Source: Sulfurimonas sp. (GTDB lineage Bacteria; Campylobacterota; Campylobacteria; Campylobacterales; Sulfurimonadaceae). From it: a stretch of 7,209 bases of DNA. Positions 5,608 to 7,209 of this stretch are shown here, piece by piece. The stretch's first letter is position 1; every line of letters begins with the position of its first letter. The notes below the pieces were generated by a model. That model worked only from the letters and a program-made list of their open reading frames with translations. It was not told the origin of the DNA and searched no databases. Position numbers and translations under genes: made by a program. Location of the stretch: the NCBI GenBank assembly GCA_024762705.1, contig JANTGW010000052.1, positions 1 through 7,209 of the forward strand, in the 5' to 3' direction.

Positions 5608-7008
5608 TTACACCTTTTCCCAAAAAGTTCCCTGCGGGGTATCCATAATATTGACACCGTAAGCTAAGATTTCATCACGAAGTTTGTCTGCGAGTGCAAA
5701 ATCTTTTTCTTTTTTTGCTGTATTTCTTTGCGCGATGAGCGTATTTATCTTCTCTTTTGTTGTCTCATCTATGCCAAACTGAAAATACTCAAAAGGGTTT
5801 TGGACGCCAAAACCCAAAAGTTCTTCTATGTAAGCCAAATTTGCCATAGTTTCACGTTTGAGCTGTTTATGTTTACCTGCAGTATCAAGTGTCTCATTTG
5901 CAGTGCTTATCATTTCATCTATAAGAGCCAGCGCAGAAGATATGTTCATGTCATCATTAAGAGCAGCTAAAAGCTCTTTTTTAAATGTCGTCTCATCATT
6001 ACATGTAGCAAGATCAAACAAACGTTTTTTAAGTCTGTAAAGCTTGTCAAGACGTTTTTTAGAAGCTTCAAGGTCTTGCGTGTTAAAATTGAAATTACTT
6101 CTGTAATGTGTACTTAAAAGATAAAAACGAAGCACTTCACCATCATACTCCTTGAGTGCATCTTTAAGGAAAAAGCTGTTTCCAAGTGACTTGCTCATCT
6201 TTTCACCTTCGATGTTTACAAAACCGTTATGAATCCAGTAATTTGCCAATGCATGGTTAGTTCCGCAACGTGTCTGTGCCGCTTCATTTTCATGGTGCGG
6301 AAAAAGCAAATCGGCTCCACCGCCATGAATGTCTATGGCAAAAGGTGTATCACTGTATGCCAAATGTTTCTCTATCATGGCAGAACATTCTAAGTGCCAA
6401 CCCGGACGGCCTGCTCCAAAAGGGCTTTCATATGTTACGCTGTCATCTTTGACACTTTTCCAAAGTGCAAAATCGGCATGATTTTTTTTGTAGCTGGAAC
6501 TCTCCACTCGTTCTTGCTTGTCTTCTTCGTTTTGTATGCGATGTGAAAGACTCAGGTACTCACTGTCGCTTTGCGTATCAAAATATACATCGCCTTCTGG
6601 TGTCTGATAAGCATGTCCTTTGTCAATGAGCTTTTGTATCAACTCTATCATTGCATCAAGGTTCTGTGTCGCTTTTGGCTCTATAGTAGGTCTTTTAACA
6701 CCGAGTGATTCCATCTCTTTATGAAAGGCCTCTGTGTAAAAATCGGTAATCTCTTTTATCTCTTTTTTCTGTTCTATAGCTTTTTTTATGATCTTGTCAT
6801 CTATATCGGTAATATTTCTTGCATATGTGACTTCATAGCCATTTGCCTCTAAAATACGTGTGAGCAGGTCAAATACAAGGGCTGATTTTGCATGTCCGAG
6901 ATGGGCATCATCATACACAGTAGGCCCGCAGACGTATAAAGAGACTTTGCCTTCTTTAAGTGGTGTAAATAGGCGTTTTGTTTTTTGTACAGAATCAAAT
7001 ATATGCAC
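5608..7008 (-). CDS. cysS: Cysteinyl-tRNA synthetase
   Basis: This 466-residue class I aminoacyl-tRNA synthetase charges tRNA-Cys with cysteine in the cytosol; E. coli CysRS has 461 residues. The HIGH-type signature is HLGH (36-39) after YVCGPTVYD, and the KMSKS loop is complete at 270-274. The structural zinc ligands are all present: Cys27, Cys208 in WHLECSAM, and His238/Glu242 in FPHHENE. A roughly five-residue insertion relative to E. coli lies between the second and third ligands (about 216-224). The C-terminal DALR-like helical domain and the terminal TPQGTFW motif are intact. The start codon is GTG (7006-7008), with AAAGGA (7018-7023) 8 nt upstream, giving the usual M-x-I-F-D-S beginning. 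The GTG lies within the end of murJ, a 14-bp overlap. Confidence 0.98.
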   Translation of the reverse strand: MHIFDSVQKTKRLFTPLKEGKVSLYVCGPTVYDDAHLGHAKSALVFDLLTRILEANGYEVTYARNITDIDDKIIKKAIEQKKEIKEITDFYTEAFHKEMESLGVKRPTIEPKATQNLDAMIELIQKLIDKGHAYQTPEGDVYFDTQSDSEYLSLSHRIQNEEDKQERVESSSYKKNHADFALWKSVKDDSVTYESPFGAGRPGWHLECSAMIEKHLAYSDTPFAIDIHGGGADLLFPHHENEAAQTRCGTNHALANYWIHNGFVNIEGEKMSKSLGNSFFLKDALKEYDGEVLRFYLLSTHYRSNFNFNTQDLEASKKRLDKLYRLKKRLFDLATCNDETTFKKELLAALNDDMNISSALALIDEMISTANETLDTAGKHKQLKRETMANLAYIEELLGFGVQNPFEYFQFGIDETTKEKINTLIAQRNTAKKEKDFALADKLRDEILAYGVNIMDTPQGTFWEKV

Positions 7009-7209
7009 GTAATATATCCTTTAAGAGTAATAGTAATACAGCAAGTAAGACAGAACCTAATGCCAAATAGATGAGATTTTTTGAGCGAAGTATAGCAAAA
7101 AAGTTTTGTAACCCAAAAACTCTGAGCGTAAAAAAGAGACTGACAAAGCCGCCTATGGTACTTGCAAGTGCTAAACCGGCTACACCGAAGGGACTTATGA
7201 ATGCCAATG
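6995..7209 (-). CDS. murJ: Lipid II flippase MurJ, C-terminal fragment (5' part outside window)
   Basis: About 71 codons of an open frame enter from the right edge and end at a TGA (6995-6997). The fragment shows two hydrophobic segments with a basic linker between them: SPFGVAGLALASTIGGFVSL, then residues around LVFGLQ and the segment before the final R-A-Y-I. The P-x-G-x-x-G-L-A-L-A-x-S/T pattern followed by a last TM helix is characteristic of the end of MurJ/MviN, the MOP-superfamily flippase that moves lipid II across the inner membrane for peptidoglycan synthesis. The apparent start near 7207 is a TTG inside the gene, not a true start. It overlaps cysS by 14 bp in another frame, which matches the mviN-cysS neighbourhood I recall from Helicobacter. 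Confidence 0.85.
   Translation of the reverse strand, partial: LAFISPFGVAGLALASTIGGFVSLFFTLRVFGLQNFFAILRSKNLIYLALGSVLLAVLLLLLKDILRAYI

Noticed and set aside
5601..5657. An N-terminal extension of the methyltransferase into cysS
   Set aside because: The extra residues are cysS sequence read in another frame; the ATG at 5600 sits just after the cysS stop with an acceptable ribosome site.
5153..6008. A cluster of ACATGT palindromes, including two TTACATGTAA copies (5389 and 5548)
   Set aside because: Three of them encode the same Thr-Cys-Asn tripeptide by chance in two genes, and all are inside coding sequence without regular spacing; codon choice explains them well enough.
5728..6452. Several short plus-strand frames opposite cysS
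   Set aside because: They are shadows of cysS codons, mutually overlapping, with no ribosome sites or recognisable domains.

Overview
The window is AT-rich, with compact, mostly co-oriented genes. It looks like a piece of a Campylobacterota (Epsilonproteobacteria) chromosome, probably a free-living Sulfurimonas/Sulfurovum-type organism. The grounds are the murJ-cysS adjacency, which I recall from Helicobacter and Campylobacter, and a DUF4492 small protein directly ahead of cydAB. This taxonomic call comes from remembered gene order and protein resemblance, not from a search.

Layout, right to left because most genes are on the minus strand. The 3' end of murJ (lipid II flippase) enters at the right edge and overlaps the start of cysS (cysteinyl-tRNA synthetase). 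A class I SAM-dependent methyltransferase of the RlmI/RlmK type (COG1092-like) follows 7 bp after cysS. An 89-bp gap (4597-4685) follows. It holds a 12-bp perfect inverted repeat, two sets of short direct repeats and a -10 box placed so that the next gene could be leaderless. Next is a tight four-gene operon for a cytochrome bd quinol oxidase: DUF4492 protein, cydA, cydB and a 50-residue single-TM protein resembling CydX in position and topology. The intergenic distances are 1, 1 and 10 bp.

On the plus strand, 978-1538 encodes a DJ-1/PfpI/YajL-family protein convergent with the cyd operon; the two share a hairpin that contains the 3' end of the 50-codon gene. Divergent from the DJ-1 gene, across a 125-bp double-promoter region, is a lipoprotein resembling NMT1/SsuA-type ABC solute-binding proteins. 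It is open through all 284 codons to the left edge, so its 3' end is missing.

CydA and CydB would form a membrane quinol:O2 oxidoreductase used at low O2, and the two small membrane proteins flanking cydAB are the best candidates for accessory or assembly subunits. The DJ-1 protein is a plausible stress-protection neighbour, but nothing ties it to the oxidase beyond adjacency. The most noteworthy items are the two small proteins of the bd operon, the divergent (Bacteroidetes-like) CydB, and the repeat-dense control region with a probable leaderless start.
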